DNA of 64,000 nt, taken from positions 1,928,010 through 1,992,009 of the forward strand of contig JAJEKV010000096.1 in NCBI GenBank assembly GCA_021234155.1, written 5' to 3'. This DNA comes from Isoetes taiwanensis. Lineage: Eukaryota; Streptophyta; Lycopodiopsida; Isoetales; Isoetaceae. Shown here in pieces: positions 1 to 11,985 of the stretch. The number at the start of each line of letters is the position of its first letter. Position 1 is the stretch's first letter. Made by a program: the position numbers and the translations under genes. The notes beneath the pieces were generated by a model. It was not told the DNA's origin and searched no databases. It saw nothing but the letters and a program-made list of their open reading frames with translations.

Positions 1-1383
1 CGAATGACAACATGGAAACAAATGCGACTAGGACAGAGATGAGAAGTAACCTCAATAGGAGACAAGAGTTGTACGCCAAAGAAAGAATCCAACAAATGGC
101 ACAAAATATTGACGAAATTGAGAAAGAGGTCTTTTTGTCAGAATCACATGTACGATCCTACATAGAATAGGTGCACCTATGCACCCAAAGCATTCTAGAC
201 TATGTAATTGCCACTGAACCTGAGTAGATTAACAACTACTGTTCAAGATCATTCCCTTAAAGGTATCATACCCAACGTGCAAAGTATTCTATCTTTACTC
301 ACATAATGGGCTTTGCAAGTCCATGCAACGTCCCAAAAGTGAACTTATTCTGCTGCCCACCATGATCAACAGAGCTTTTCAAAACTTTGGCTGAAATTTA
401 ATTTTAAGGGTGACAACATTTGAAACAGATACAACCATAATTTAATTGCACTCCCTCCCTCCAATAGTATGTTCTAGGGTTTTACAAGCCTGGGTCTGCC
501 ATGTTAGCCACTCGATTCAAATAGAGCAACTAAAGAGACGGCATGGTTTTAGCATTCACTTGAAATGCAAACTTCTGCATACAATCAGAACTTTCATTAG
601 CTATAGAAGAAGAAAAGCTCTCAAAAACTCCCTGCATTTATTTGCACCCTTAGTAGTAATATCACGAGACACTACGAGGAAAGCAACAAAAACTAGCATA
701 CAATAAGCAAAGCATAAGATAACAATTTAAAGCAACAAATTGAATGACCCGGTTAGATTCCAGACTCTAATTCTTCAAAATTGTATGGCCTTCCTAGGCT
801 CAAAATGACATTTTACATGAGATATCCAGATTCTCTCCCAAAACACGATCTTGATCCGAACTTACACAGGCCTGTAAGGTCAGGACAGTAGTTTCCTGCT
901 TGTTTAGGAAACAAATAATCTGTGGTCCAGAACATTCTGAGACCGAGGTCTACTAAGCTTGAGTTATCATGAAACTTGCAAAAGATTCATTAGCTCTATA
1001 CAAGACTTGGAACGTCACTGTACAAATCTTCCGGCTACGTGGCAATCAAAGACATACAACATCCTTCAATTAGATCTCAAAGCCACACTTACTGGAATAC
1101 ATGTTTTAACAGGCCATTCCCTCAAAGAGCCTAAATTGTGATTTGAGTCTTTATCGCAGCCTCCAGAAACCAACTCTAACTCTATCTTCTTTTCAAAATT
1201 TCCACTCGTTGGATTACTAAATGTGAAATTTGTATTTACTTAGAATTATGGTTGCCATCACCTGCGGTAACTGAAGTCATTCTGTAAGTGAGGAACCTCT
1301 TGATCCACCCACCATCCAAACCTTCAGATACCGGCTGCCCTGTCCTCTTTTCATCTGAAATTGAGGACAGTGTTCTAATCTTC
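1..1383. other. 3' flank of the PWWP gene, no gene recognised
   Basis: This AT-rich stretch lies downstream of the minus-strand PWWP gene. I see no protein family, RNA gene or repeat in it. One minus-strand frame at 1236-1439 is open and overlaps the end of the last PWWP exon. It could be an alternative or frame-shifted C-terminus of that gene, because it reads with a plausible basic and serine-rich composition right up to a TAA. The remainder probably holds the 3' UTR and intergenic DNA, but no polyadenylation signal could be assigned with confidence. Confidence 0.4.
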
Positions 1384-4242
1384 TTAGATGTGGGAGCATG
1401 CCTTTCTGAGAAGGCGTTTTGATATCTCCTTAGCAACATGATGACTAGGCCGGATGTCCTTCAGCATTAAGCGAATGTTTGGACTGCGTTCTAGCATCCC
1501 TTTTGCATTCAGCTGTTCCAATGCACTACGAGGGTGTCGCTGTCTTGCTAATGCGCCTTGCAGTTTGCCACACAGGCCTTGTATCCAAGCTACCATTTTA
1601 GAGTAGCAATCATTTCCCTCTAACTCAAAATAATCATCAGAATCATTACTCAGTGGCTCCACTGTAACAGGGTGGCAACAGCTTTGCTTGCAAAACTGAA
1701 ATAAAGAAGACCATCGGCACTGCTTCCCCATGCAATCGCCCTCTTCCTTCAAGCTGAGATGCCAGCTTCTTGATGAACCGCAAAACTAACCAGTTTATCG
1801 TGCCTTAGACTATATATCCCCAAACCATATTTCCATATAGCTTGCCCGGTATTATGTCTACTAATACATTAGGTGAACATACATATTAATCCTTACCTTC
1901 ATTTGCAGAATTGCTTTCCAACATCTTCTGTTTGTCTTTCCCAGGACTTTGTGCACACGAATCATCAACAATGCCACGATCCCGACTGCCAGGTGGTGGT
2001 AGACACTTTTGTTCTTGAAAATTTTCTGTATAACCAGCAGAATTTGTGCAACTATCAGAGAACTGTAGCCTTGCAGGCAACTCATACCCACCCTTTTGTG
2101 CTCCTCTATCCTCCAGTTCCGCTTGAACACTATGAGAAAGTTCATACTTTAGTGGCATGCATATGCCCTTCCCCTGGTCCATAGATGGAGCTGGATTGAG
2201 ATAGCGTGTAGCCTCAGAATCCCTGGAAAAAAATCTACTACAGGAATCAAGTGAAGGAAAAGTAATGCCAGGACCTTGAGGCACAGCAGAGGTCCCTTCA
2301 GATCCTGCTGCATATTCAGATCCTTCTTTCATGTTTCCATAGGGTTTTTCTGACTTATTACTGTGACAATGAGAACAAGGAATGGATATTTTATCATCAT
2401 ATACAAATGGCATGCTAGTTGTCTTCTCTACAAATTCGGTGGTAGAAGATGTGCGAACACAGCAAGATCTGCACGGCTGTTGCGATCCAGCAAGAAGTGA
2501 ACCAGCTGCATGTGTATCTGTCAATGCTGGCCATAATGCATAACCAGCAGTCTGAGCATCCAAAAGGCCACCCCTACTCATTTCTGGCATTAAAGCAGCC
2601 ACGTTTGTAGCTTCCTGATTAGACTCACAATCATCAAAAGCTTTGCCTGCCTGGCATTCGCTGATCTTTCCAAATGACTCATAAGATGATGACATGTTCA
2701 AGCCCCTAGGTTTTAAACTTTCTATGTGTGAAATATAACCCATATCAATGGGATTAAAAACACCAGACACATCAATTGGCTTCGATGCACAATTGCTGAA
2801 CAAAGATGGACTGGCTCTCTCTGAATCTAAGCTCTCTAACACTTGAAGAATAGGCCGTTTTTGTCTGCAGCCTCTTTTGCAGGTCCATCTTCGGTCACCA
2901 CTGATGACCTTTTTCTTTTTACCAACAACTTGCCATTCAAAGGCCAGTAGCATTCCCATATTATGATCTCCAACAACGGAGTTTTGTACAAGAAGTACTC
3001 GGTAAAAGGTTTCAGAAGTGCCCTCCAATGAGCTCTCATCAGATATTTTATTTTTCAGGATGGAAAAGTCTGAAACAAGGTCTTGCAATCCTCTCATTCG
3101 TGGCATTAACCCTGTCCCTTCTTCCTCCAAATCCAGTGCTTGTTCTTCCTCAAGTGTTGTTGGCATCCAAGCACTAGTTTTCCGAGGATACTTACGAAAT
3201 GCACCTGGTCGCGTCTTACTTGCAGGCAATCCATTAGCCGGCGCACTGCATAAATCATAGCCATTTCCACTGTAAGAAACAACAGATTCAGTGGACTTTC
3301 TAGGCTTTCCCCTTGGCCTTTTAGTAACCGGAACAACTTCAGATGTAGCATTCAAACCATCCATCTGCTGCCGCTCAAGTTCTATGGCATCAAGAATAGC
3401 ATCCTCCCGCCGGGCATATTTCTCTCGTCTTCTGTTAAGGCTTCCTGTTGACTTTGCTCTCTCAATGCATTCATCAAACTCTCCACAACGGAATGGCTTT
3501 ACTCTCTTTGATTTTTCAATATTATACCAGTCCCTATCAAACGAAATAAATATTAGATAATCTCTTATGCAGCCAGAAATGTAAGTGAAAGTCAGAATCT
3601 AGCAAGAGGACTAGAACTTGACTGTGTTGGAAGCATCATCCATGAAATCATCGGAAAATTCAAAGATTTGGGCAGGAAAGAAGCATCACATTGACCATTT
3701 TAGGCAGCCCAAATCAGACAAAAATTATTACAGCTACTGACATAACACAAGTAAACATGCATACGGACTGTAAAACCCGAGATAGCTACTCCGGTCAATC
3801 CTGCAAGCTATCATTAGTCATTTCATATCATACTGCACTGGTATCAGCACTGGTATCAAGAGAAAAAAGGTTCAAAACAGAACCACAAAGAATTTCAACT
3901 TACAAACATATAGACTTTCATAAGGATTTCTATTATCTGTCGGTAGCAATTCCACGGACTAACTCAGCAGAACTACAGGTCCTCATAATGCATAAAGTAA
4001 CAAACTAAAGGTAGTAAGGCTCACACGCTGGCATCTTCTCTACCAAGAAGCTTGACTGGGGTTCCAGAACGTGGAGATAACAGATGGGACGCTCCAAGCT
4101 CGGTTTTACAAATAATCCGTCCAGGCCACCATGACCCATTCCTTCGCCGCACCCATACTACGGTTCCAGGAACCGGCTTGACACTTGTCCATGGACTGTC
4201 TTCAGACAGCTTATCCTCGTCTGGCTGCATAATCATAACCAA
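1384..4242 (-). CDS. PWWP domain protein, At1g51745-like (three predicted exons)
   Basis: Predicted nuclear chromatin-binding protein; PWWP domains bind histone tails (often methylated lysine) and DNA. Exon 1 (4242-4025) encodes the start and the PWWP core VVWVRRRNGSWWPGRI, followed by SPRSGTPVKLLGREDASV; SWWP is the usual plant variant of the name motif. A donor GTGAGC follows at 4024. Exon 2 (3533-1897) begins after GATAG with DWYNIEKSKRVKPFRCGE, which continues the PWWP block in this family, so the exon 1/2 junction is firm and in phase. Exon 2 also holds an AT-hook-like KRPRGKPRKS and a long low-conservation Ser-rich region, and ends at a GTAAGG donor (1896). Exon 3 (about 1758-1384) matches the family's conserved segment (GEAVPMV... 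HPVTVEPL), but the two halves lie in different frames around 1675-1700. That is either a sequencing indel or gene decay. The start was chosen as the first Met at 4242; Mets at 4236 and 4230 are alternatives. Exon 3 boundaries are uncertain. Confidence 0.8.
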
Positions 4243-4990
4243 ATGCCTTCACTTTGCCACTGTGTAAGCAAATGGCCGGATTTTTATATCCATCAGTTCG
4301 ACTTCATCCTCTCACGAACTTGGTCGACATAGAAAATGCCATTAAACTGTTCTTGCCTATCAGACCATCCTTAATTCCGACAAATCCCGACAACTAGAAA
4401 CTTCGATTCTGGCATGAGATGAAGCATAAAATGATAGGCTTTGAGAAGAAGAATCAGCCAGTGATGCACATTAGGGCATACCTCGACGATGGGCTCTTCG
4501 AACAACTGCAACAGAACCGATGACCTAAAATGTGAATCAAGAGCCGGAAAACGCATCACCACAAAACGATGGCTCCCGGGGCTATACTTCGGAAACACTG
4601 GGTATCCTAGAATAAGCGCCGGAGCTGGGAAACATGCGAGCTCCCGAGAGGGAAGCAAGTGAATGGGCAAGTTGGGATCCCTGCTTTCCTAACCCTAAAA
4701 CGGGTCGAAGGTGGTTTGTTCTGCCGTCCTTGCTCGCCTTCTCTACCATAGCTCCGTCGACTTGTGGATAGTAAAAACCTGCTTTCACACTGCACCCTAA
4801 ACTGGTTCGCTGCCCCTGTATAACACCAACGGCCTCGATAATGCGGCGGCTTATAAGGCAGCCAATCGTAGCTGTACGTTGCACGAATCTACTTTGACCC
4901 TCGCAAGTGTCGTCAAGAGCCTAGATCAGAGAAGTCTTTACGTGGTTTCATCCTAACCGTACGCGTACCCCAAGCCATCACCATGGCTGT
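4243..4990 (-). promoter_or_regulatory. 5' leader of the PWWP gene, with a leader intron and an upstream ORF
   Basis: Upstream of the PWWP start the minus strand shows a plausible acceptor (TTTGCTTACACAG, about 4262) and a donor (GTCGAG before GTATGC, about 4480), so a leader intron of about 220 bp is likely. The leader upstream of it contains an open frame of 100 codons (4884-4582) with its own ATG. It resembles no family I know and is best read as an upstream ORF or a chance frame in a GC-richer leader. The same block recurs at 35787-36480, where the donor region is altered. Transcription probably begins near 4900-4990, but no clear TATA box could be fixed. Confidence 0.4.
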
Positions 4991-5766
4991 TTGCTTTGTG
5001 TTGTTTTTTGCAATTTTGAAATACAATACCAATGTCTATAGCCTTGCAACAATAATCAATAATTGTTCAAAAACAATGCCTTCACATCAGACTATCAAAT
5101 AATGTAGGCACTGCTCTAAACAACGACTGCCTCGTGTAAATGAATGAAATTCAATGTCAATTACATCAAATGCAGCTCTGGCTCTGCATACCTTAGAACG
5201 TTCCACCTCTAGTAAGTGTGTATGACATAACTAACATATCTCTGGGCATATTAAACAACTCAAAACCTTAAATTGTCAATGGGACATACTCTGTCCACAT
5301 GTTGTCCTAGTTTCCATAAAGTCAAAAAGTTGTGCCCTTCTCTTATTGCATCCAAGATGTTAAAAGGTGCAAATCAATCCAGGTAGCAGCACGAAGTGAA
5401 ATTATCTACAACTACTCACTACATCCAGTGGAAATAGATAGCAATAAACCTTTATAGACAAACCAGCTATTCATATTGTTACAAAGATATGGTTTTGTAT
5501 GACATAGCAAGTAATTATTAAAACAACAACAATCACTCTATTGTTCTTTTGGTATGACATTCTTACAAACAAGCAATTTATGAGAACAATAAAGTAATTC
5601 TTCTTGCTATGACAAATCTCCCACCATAGAACGAAAACGCAACTAGGTGTGCATCTTCTCTTATATAAACTACCAAAGAGTTGTTTTTCGTATTGGATTG
5701 CATGTGGCTTTCATTAATGCAAAATAGTTTTTAACTCGAGACATTAACTATTTCATGCCCGATTGA
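4991..5766. other. Intergenic upstream DNA, duplicated at 40452-41170
   Basis: No gene is seen. From about 5054 to 5766 the sequence is nearly identical to 40452-41170, in the same orientation. The match starts at the site where copy 2 carries a 3.9-kb insertion. It ends where copy 1 carries the 1.28-kb TIR element. The stretch is therefore part of a segmental duplication together with the PWWP gene. Confidence 0.7.
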
Positions 5767-7042
5767 GGCCCTTTTTCCATGACACTAATATCTTATATTT
5801 TAGAAGATATCATTGGGCCAAATAAGCAAATAAGATATGTTGGTTTTTCCACCGCAACTTATAAGACATGTCTTATAAGCATTCCGTACAAATGTGGAGT
5901 CTTATTTTCTAGCCGAGCCAGCCACAAAATAAGGCGTTCAAATCTGTATATCAATCAGGAGGGTTTCTTAAGCTGAAATTTAGGGTCCTAAAAAGGGGAA
6001 TTTGGAGGCAGGAATGGAATAGAATGCGGCGATGCCGAGTGGGATTACCATAGGTCGATTACCAGCCAGCTGACAAATGGGTCGATTACCATAGCGACAG
6101 CAGTAGGCCGGCTGGTAGAATTCCAGGTGAAAGTTTCAGTTCTTTCGGTTTTCCACTACTTGAGTGAAACTTTTTCAGGTCGTTTCTTCAAACATTGAAA
6201 CATTAGGTGGCGATTCAAGTTATTCCAGAGTAAAGAAAACCATTTAAGGTGATGATTAAGCTTCGGTCTAAAAATTGTAGCAAAATCATCAGGCCGGCTT
6301 CTGCTTCATACGTACTTCTCAATCAAAGCATCCTCTTGCGATCGGATATGATGAAGTGCGGAATGAGGTGGATACCATAAAGTCAAATATTACTTGGTAG
6401 GATTGGATACCACCGAGGTCAAAAATGGTTGCCACGGGTAAAATTAGATGAAAATCTTTGGAATTGGTTTCACGGCAAATCTTTGAAATAGAAGATCTGC
6501 ACTTTTTGTCTAATAGCAGTGATTCAAAGGAAGGCACTCCATTTTTTAAAGCGGGTAAAACCATTTTAAAGGTGGAAATTTTGAAGCTGACTCGATTTAT
6601 CATCAAGGCGATTTTTGAAGCAAAAGTGTTTCAAATTCCTTTCTCAAATCATTCTTACAAGCATGAAATCATTAGGCGTGAGATTTCTGGCGGGGATCCA
6701 TTACTGATCACTTTTACATTCAAATTCAAATTCATATCTTTGAAAACGGTAGAATTTTGTCCTCTATAACAAATGCTTGCTTACATGTTGAATTAACATC
6801 CTTTTAAAACACTAGAATTTGCATCCTCTTGAAACAAGTGCTTCTGAGTTGAATTCTTTGCGACTCTACTCCGTGGAAAATCAAAATTATAAGACATGCT
6901 ATATTAAAAGTATGTCTTATATTTAAGTAATGGAAGCGATTTTTAGGGCAGTGTCCTATACATGACATGGGTGACATGGAGCCCAAAGGGTGTCTATAAA
7001 AATATGATAGCCACAAAATAAAGGCTTTGTGGAAAAGGGTCT
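5767..7042. mobile_element. Non-autonomous DNA transposon with short TIRs, about 1.28 kb
   Basis: The ends read GGCCCTTTTTCCA on the left and, inverted on the right, GACCCTTTTCCA. They form an imperfect terminal inverted repeat of about 13-15 bp. The flanks share GATT/CGATT on both sides. The duplicated locus at 41161-41176 runs straight from CCCGATTGAG into the sequence that follows the element here, so it acts as an empty site. Near both ends there are copies of TATAAGACATG, including a palindrome at about 5860-5882. Open frames inside (for example 6458-6769) match nothing I recognise. The superfamily is unclear, because the target duplication is short. Confidence 0.55.
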
Positions 7043-7361
7043 CGATTTGCCTAGTGTTGGTGGTGATGTATGGGGGAGTTAGAATATTTTCTTGATTCTC
7101 AAGGCGTCTTAGTTTAATATTTTCTTGATTCTCAAGGCGTCTTACTTTATCTTATCTTATCTTCTTATATTATACTAGAGACGCCTGCTTCCATTCCATG
7201 GCTGTGGGCGACTTGGCAATAACTCCTTGGCCTCGGCCTCGATTTGGGCACATAGGCACACATTCTCGACCTCATTACCGATTTGGACAAATGCAGCTAA
7301 TTTTGCTATTTACTCCGCGGGGTGGGGTGAGTACCCGTAGAGCTTCTTAGGCACCTACTAT
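7043..7361. repeat. Leader of the composite repeat (copy 1)
   Basis: A 45-bp phrase ending in CAAGGCGTCTTA is repeated twice, followed by TTATC tandem units and a Pyr/Pur-rich 'ccttggcctcggcctcg' motif. The same series occurs at 41170-41243 and 42459-42640. There it is split by the Helitron-like element. No coding potential was seen. Confidence 0.6.
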
Positions 7362-8040
7362 GAATGTCAAAGCCTTACCCATGAGGATGTTACCAATTCT
7401 AAAGTATCACACATCACGTGGCTACATATCTCTACTACCAACTCCTACTATCAATTCCAAAGTATAATCAATTTGGAGCTTAATCACATCTATTACTAAT
7501 TCTAAAGTATCACCCATGAGAAGTTGACTCACGCCTACTGCCGTATCACACATGAGAAGCTCTCACATCTACTACCAAAGTATCAAGTATATGGCTCAAC
7601 CTCTGTATCCATCAACATCCATTTGTCGATCTATCTGACACACATCTACTACAATTTCAAATTATCATCCATGGAGCTTACATACACCTACTACCAACAG
7701 CTACTACCAATTCCAAAAATATTACCTATTGGGAGCTTACTCACACCTACTACAATTCCAAAATCTCACCCATGAGAAGCTGACTCACACCCACTGCCAA
7801 TTCCAAAGTATCACACATGAGGAAACTATCACCCATGTGGCTTAACATCCATATTCATGTTACTCAACATTCATTTGTCAATCTATGAAGAGCTTACTGC
7901 CACCTACTGCCAATTCTGAAGTGTCATTTATTGAGAAGTTTAACAACGTCTATTACCAATTCCAAAGAATTACCCATTGGGAGCTTACTCATACTTGCTA
8001 CCAATTCCAAATTATCACCCATTGGGAACTTACCCATGAG
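7362..8040. repeat. Minisatellite block Ba, copy 1 (about 45-55 bp units)
   Basis: Imperfect tandem units carry the core CACCTACTACCAATTCCAAA followed by GTATCACCCAT and GAGCTTACTC. I count on the order of a dozen degenerate units. The block recurs at 11986-12330 (truncated) and 42640-43370. Frames running through it, such as 7524-7775, are repeat artefacts rich in T, Y, S and P. Confidence 0.75.
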
Positions 8041-8745
8041 CATATAAGCATGTAGAACACTCTAGAATATTTTCTTTTAGCCCTTTGCAATCTTTCAAAA
8101 AAAAGTTTCTATTTTTAGATTAAGATGCTTATCTATGAGTATCTAGAATATTCAAGAACTATAAGACATCGTGCTTAGAGTTTTACAAAGTTTGGAAAAC
8201 TTTCCATTTTAGGCCCGAGGTGCTTACCAGGCATTTGGAATGTTCGAGGGCAATTCCACTTTGATTGTTTGAGAAGTTTAAATAAATTTTCTAATTTTGG
8301 ACTGAGTTGCTTATTCTAAACATCTCAAACATTCTAGAACATGAGCATCTGAGCATGTAGAACATTATAGAATATTATATTTTGGCCTTTGCAACCTTTA
8401 AAAAAAAAAATTCTATTTTTAGACTAAGGTACTTATCTATGAGTATCTAGAATATTTTAGAACTATCTAGAACATCCTATTTTAAGTTTTTGTAAACTTT
8501 CAACAAATTTTCTTATATTAGACTGAGATGCTTACCCATGAGCATCTAGAACATTCGATTTTGACTGTTTGAGAAGTTTTAAAAATTCTATTTTGGGTGA
8601 GGTCTTGATATCTAGAAGATTCTAGCACATTCTATTTTGGCTATTTGCAAAGTCTCAAAAAAAGTTTCTATTTTTTTATTGTGGTGTTTACCTATGAGCA
8701 TTTTAAAGATTCTAGAAGACTGTAGGCCCACCTTAAAATTAATTA
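8041..8745. repeat. Minisatellite block Bb, copy 1 (about 95 bp units with HSE-like motifs)
   Basis: About eight degenerate units of about 95 bp. Each opens with a form of GAGCATCTAGAACATTC, passes through a 'TTTGCAAAGTTTCAAAAA' stretch and CTATTTTTGGACTGAG, and ends in GTGCTTACCCAT. The opening segment contains alternating GAA and TTC blocks at 2-base spacing, which is the layout of a heat shock element. Other copies lie at 12331-13080 and 43371-44095. Confidence 0.75.
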
Positions 8746-8875
8746 ATGCTCACCCTTAACAATGTTTGACTGAATTATTTCAGCGTCGCTTTGGTCCTGG
8801 TAGTAGGATCACGGGGCTTGGGGGGCAATGACCCGAGGGATTGAGATCCCCATAAAATAGGAAAGGTTTTCAAAG
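8746..8875 (+). repeat. tRNA-like (A box/B box) segment, copy 1, degraded
   Basis: This is the counterpart of the better-preserved copies at 13112 and 44133. Here the A-box region reads TTGGTCCTGGTAGTAGGAT and the B-box region GGGATTGAGATCCCC, both altered. It ends the minisatellite section of the composite repeat. Confidence 0.45.
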
Positions 8876-9472
8876 GGAGACAGAGCTTTCTAGAACTGCA
8901 AGATTCTGACCTATCTAGGAACTTTCTAGGTCGAGCCAGGATAGTGTCATTGATTGGAAAGCAAGATAGGGTGAGGAGTGCATACCTTAAATATGAAAAA
9001 AAAAAGTATGAAACATATGGAACTCTCCCTTTTTTTGCAAAAATACACGTTTTATATGTAAAAAGTGGGTATCAAGTGGTCAAAAGTGGCCTTTGACCCA
9101 GAAAGTCGATGTGGCGATTCGGCGGTATAAATCGTGGCATCCGCCATTTTTTCGCGCCTGTGGTGATGCCACACAAGTTCGGTCGGCGTTTATGCTCGTT
9201 CGTGGATTAAAACGCGGTCTTGGCATTCAGCGGGGAAACAGCAGGGGCCAGCGGCTCGCGGGGCATTGCGGTGAGTGGATTGCCGAAGTCTTATTTGAAG
9301 TTCGCGGAATGTCTTGACCAACCGGCGAGATGCACGCTACGATTGCATACAAAAGCTCCATTATACGGCCATGCGTGCGGTCAATACATCGCGATGAAAG
9401 AGTTGTGGCGATGCGCCTCTTTTTGCACAAAGCATAGCGGCAAAGATGGGGATTTTTTGGATATGTGTGTTG
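8876..9472. repeat. Segment C of the composite repeat, copy 1
   Basis: Homologous to 13191-13778 and 44205-44810. The copies share an opening with TTTCTAGAA motifs, an 'aaatatgaaaaaaagtatgaaacatatgg' passage and a GC-richer later part. Frames are not conserved between the three copies, so I do not call a gene. In copies 1 and 2 the segment is interrupted at the same point by LTR D. In copy 3 it runs on into segment E. Confidence 0.6.
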
Positions 9473-11848
9473 TGGCGAGGCACAGAGTTGACCCTCGGCA
9501 GCTTTCGGGATCTTGTCAAAACTTGCAAAATGACTAGATCCTAGGTTGGTATAAACTTTACAAAATAGCGATGTGGTGAAGATTTAGAATCTTCCTTTCA
9601 GGTTAGAAATGCGGTGAACACCGCTGATTCGCGCGATACGGAAGAATTACAATATCCACAATACAAATTACAAGCAATATGAATCCACTATATAATGTAG
9701 CGAAATATAGCAATTCGGCTCTCAAAATCTTATAAGCGGTGCCCTCCGGCTACTTGTCTCCATTAAGCTTGATACTTGCCCTTCGAATCTTTGCACATAC
9801 ACACTCACTACTAAGACGGGGATCCACTGAGCTGCCTACTTGCATGCATGAAAATACTAAGATCTTGGATGCAGGCATAAGCACAAGCAAACAAAAGATT
9901 CTAGGTGAGTCACGATTATGAACAATGACAACATAATCCAAGGAAATACCAAACTCAGTGAGAAAAGCAAGAACAGCCACAATAACAAAACATGAAGCAT
10001 AGCTCAGGGACAATGGGAAGCTTAGCGAAATTTCATCCCGGGGCCGATGGTACCTAGCGACTCACATTAGAGCCCGTTAGGCGGAGTTGATGATTGAACC
10101 TGCATTATCTTGTACCGGCATTACGTCACGGCTAGAGGACCACTCTTATCATGGAGTCCACATGAGTTGGCGTACAACCTCAGGAGCTCGTAGGTGAGGA
10201 GGCCGCGCCGGTGTCCGCAGGCATGGGTAAAGGAGCACGGATGACATAAGAATGCCGAAACTACCCGGGCCACGAGACACAGGTCAGGCCGGGGAGGGAT
10301 GTGGGTATCAAGTTACCAAAGAGCAACATGCAAGAGACCGCTGACATGTGATGCGTAATGTTCATTAGAATATTTACTAAACCACAGGTGCCTAGATCAT
10401 ACTCTTTGGGGTTTGCGCATATGTTGAAGTAAACATCAATGCTCCATGTTTACCTTCATGCAATTCCTTGCCAAAGTTACTCATACATCCCTAAACCTTC
10501 GAGTAGCAGCTCAGCGATGAGGGCACGGAGAAGCAATCCAACCGCCGATCTTTGGACCGCGCTTTGGCGGCCGGATCTATGACCTTACCAACGTATCCGA
10601 AGCTATGATCTGAAATACCGAGCGTAAGGGAGTCCTGAGCATGGTTGTCACATTGGAGATATTGAATCAACACCTATGTGTATGGGTTCGCCAGCGCTTG
10701 CTCCATGGTAATTCTCAAAAGCCTCCATAAGCTTCCTGTGACTCTCTTGGCCAAACCTATTCAATCCCATATCATGCCTTACCTTCAAAGTTCCATCTCA
10801 ATAGCTATAATTGAAATCGCCAGGCTATGGACTTTAATACATTTTATTATGAAGCCTGGCCATAACTAACTGGCGTCTCAAGGAGCCGGGCGCTGTAGAA
10901 TCAATGTAACATGAGTAGTTGCAAGAAGCTGCGCGATTCAAGGTGGGGAGCTATGATCTTGAATCCGTAAGCTCTACTGCCCCAAGGAAACAAAACAACG
11001 GTCACAATTCTTGGGGCGCATATAGCTCCTTCGATTAGCTACCCAGGATGCTCATATTCTCCTTTGCTGCCATCGGGGTGGATACGCGGAATATCCCATG
11101 GAATCATCGGGTTCTTTACCAATTTAAAGAGTTATCAGCGTACATGTTCCCATGCCATTCATGTAGCCGATTCTTCGTAGGTTCCATCCACATACAAGGC
11201 AATGGGCTTTACATCCAAAAGGTTTGTTCAATTTAACTCCTTAGATTAGCAGCGGAAACCTGGCTGAAGCAACATAGAAAGGTACATACCTTCATAAACA
11301 GCGGAAGGTAAGAGAACATGATGGTTCTAGGCAGATGTCAGTAAAGAGATTCAAGATATGCTAAATCCTTTGTTGATTCAAGCCCGGCTTCCAAGCATTT
11401 TCGGATCTTCTTGCCTCTGAATCGAGTCCTTCTAGATATGTTTCCTACTCCGCTTATCTTCCATTAGCCTTATCCCCGATATAAACAAATTCATAAATAT
11501 TCATGCAAATCATGTCTGAGAATAATCATGGCAACTCATGGTATTTCAATTGATGAATAGCAAAACCCTTTGATAATTTCTTCATTCATGAACCTCTCTG
11601 GACCCGTTGCCATTGCTTAGCCTCAAAGTGGTACCTAACTCCAGAATCAAACTTAAAAGGATCTGGGGTTCTTGAGATATGATCTTCAGGCGCGGGCTCC
11701 AAAAGAAACGCGGGGAATTGCTCCACACCTTCATGCTTTCTGCAACAATCCTTTTGCCAAGCAGGGGACAAAACTCTGAACTCATGTTGGATACATGTTA
11801 TACATGTACATCTGCGATGCATAAGTACATATCTTGGCCCATCAAGGT
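9473..11848 (-). mobile_element. LTR D, first copy (about 2.4 kb)
   Basis: On the plus strand it begins TGGCGAG..TTGACCC and ends near TTGGCCCATCAAG. It matches the two LTRs at 13779-16178 and 18314-21014 along its whole length and sits at the same position in segment C as the 13779 copy. It is followed by a short piece of that retrotransposon's interior (the F minisatellite), so it is the duplicate of a 3' LTR rather than an independent solo LTR. No coding sequence is seen. Confidence 0.65.
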
Positions 11849-11985
11849 ACATCCATGGTTTGGTGTTAATTAATGTCAATGAAGTAGTTATGTGTTGGTT
11901 GTTAATGTCAATGGTTGTTATGTGTTGGTTGTTTGTGGGGATTTAATTTTTATATGTTGGATGTTAATGGTTTGTGTTCAAATTA
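11849..11985. repeat. F minisatellite and duplication junction, copy 1
   Basis: Short AT/GT-rich units around ATGTGTTGGTTGTT and TTAATGTCAATGG, also found at 16680-16810 inside the LTR retrotransposon. At about 11978 the F sequence joins directly into the middle of minisatellite Ba (equivalent to about position 7660). This is the breakpoint of a local tandem duplication. Confidence 0.6.
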
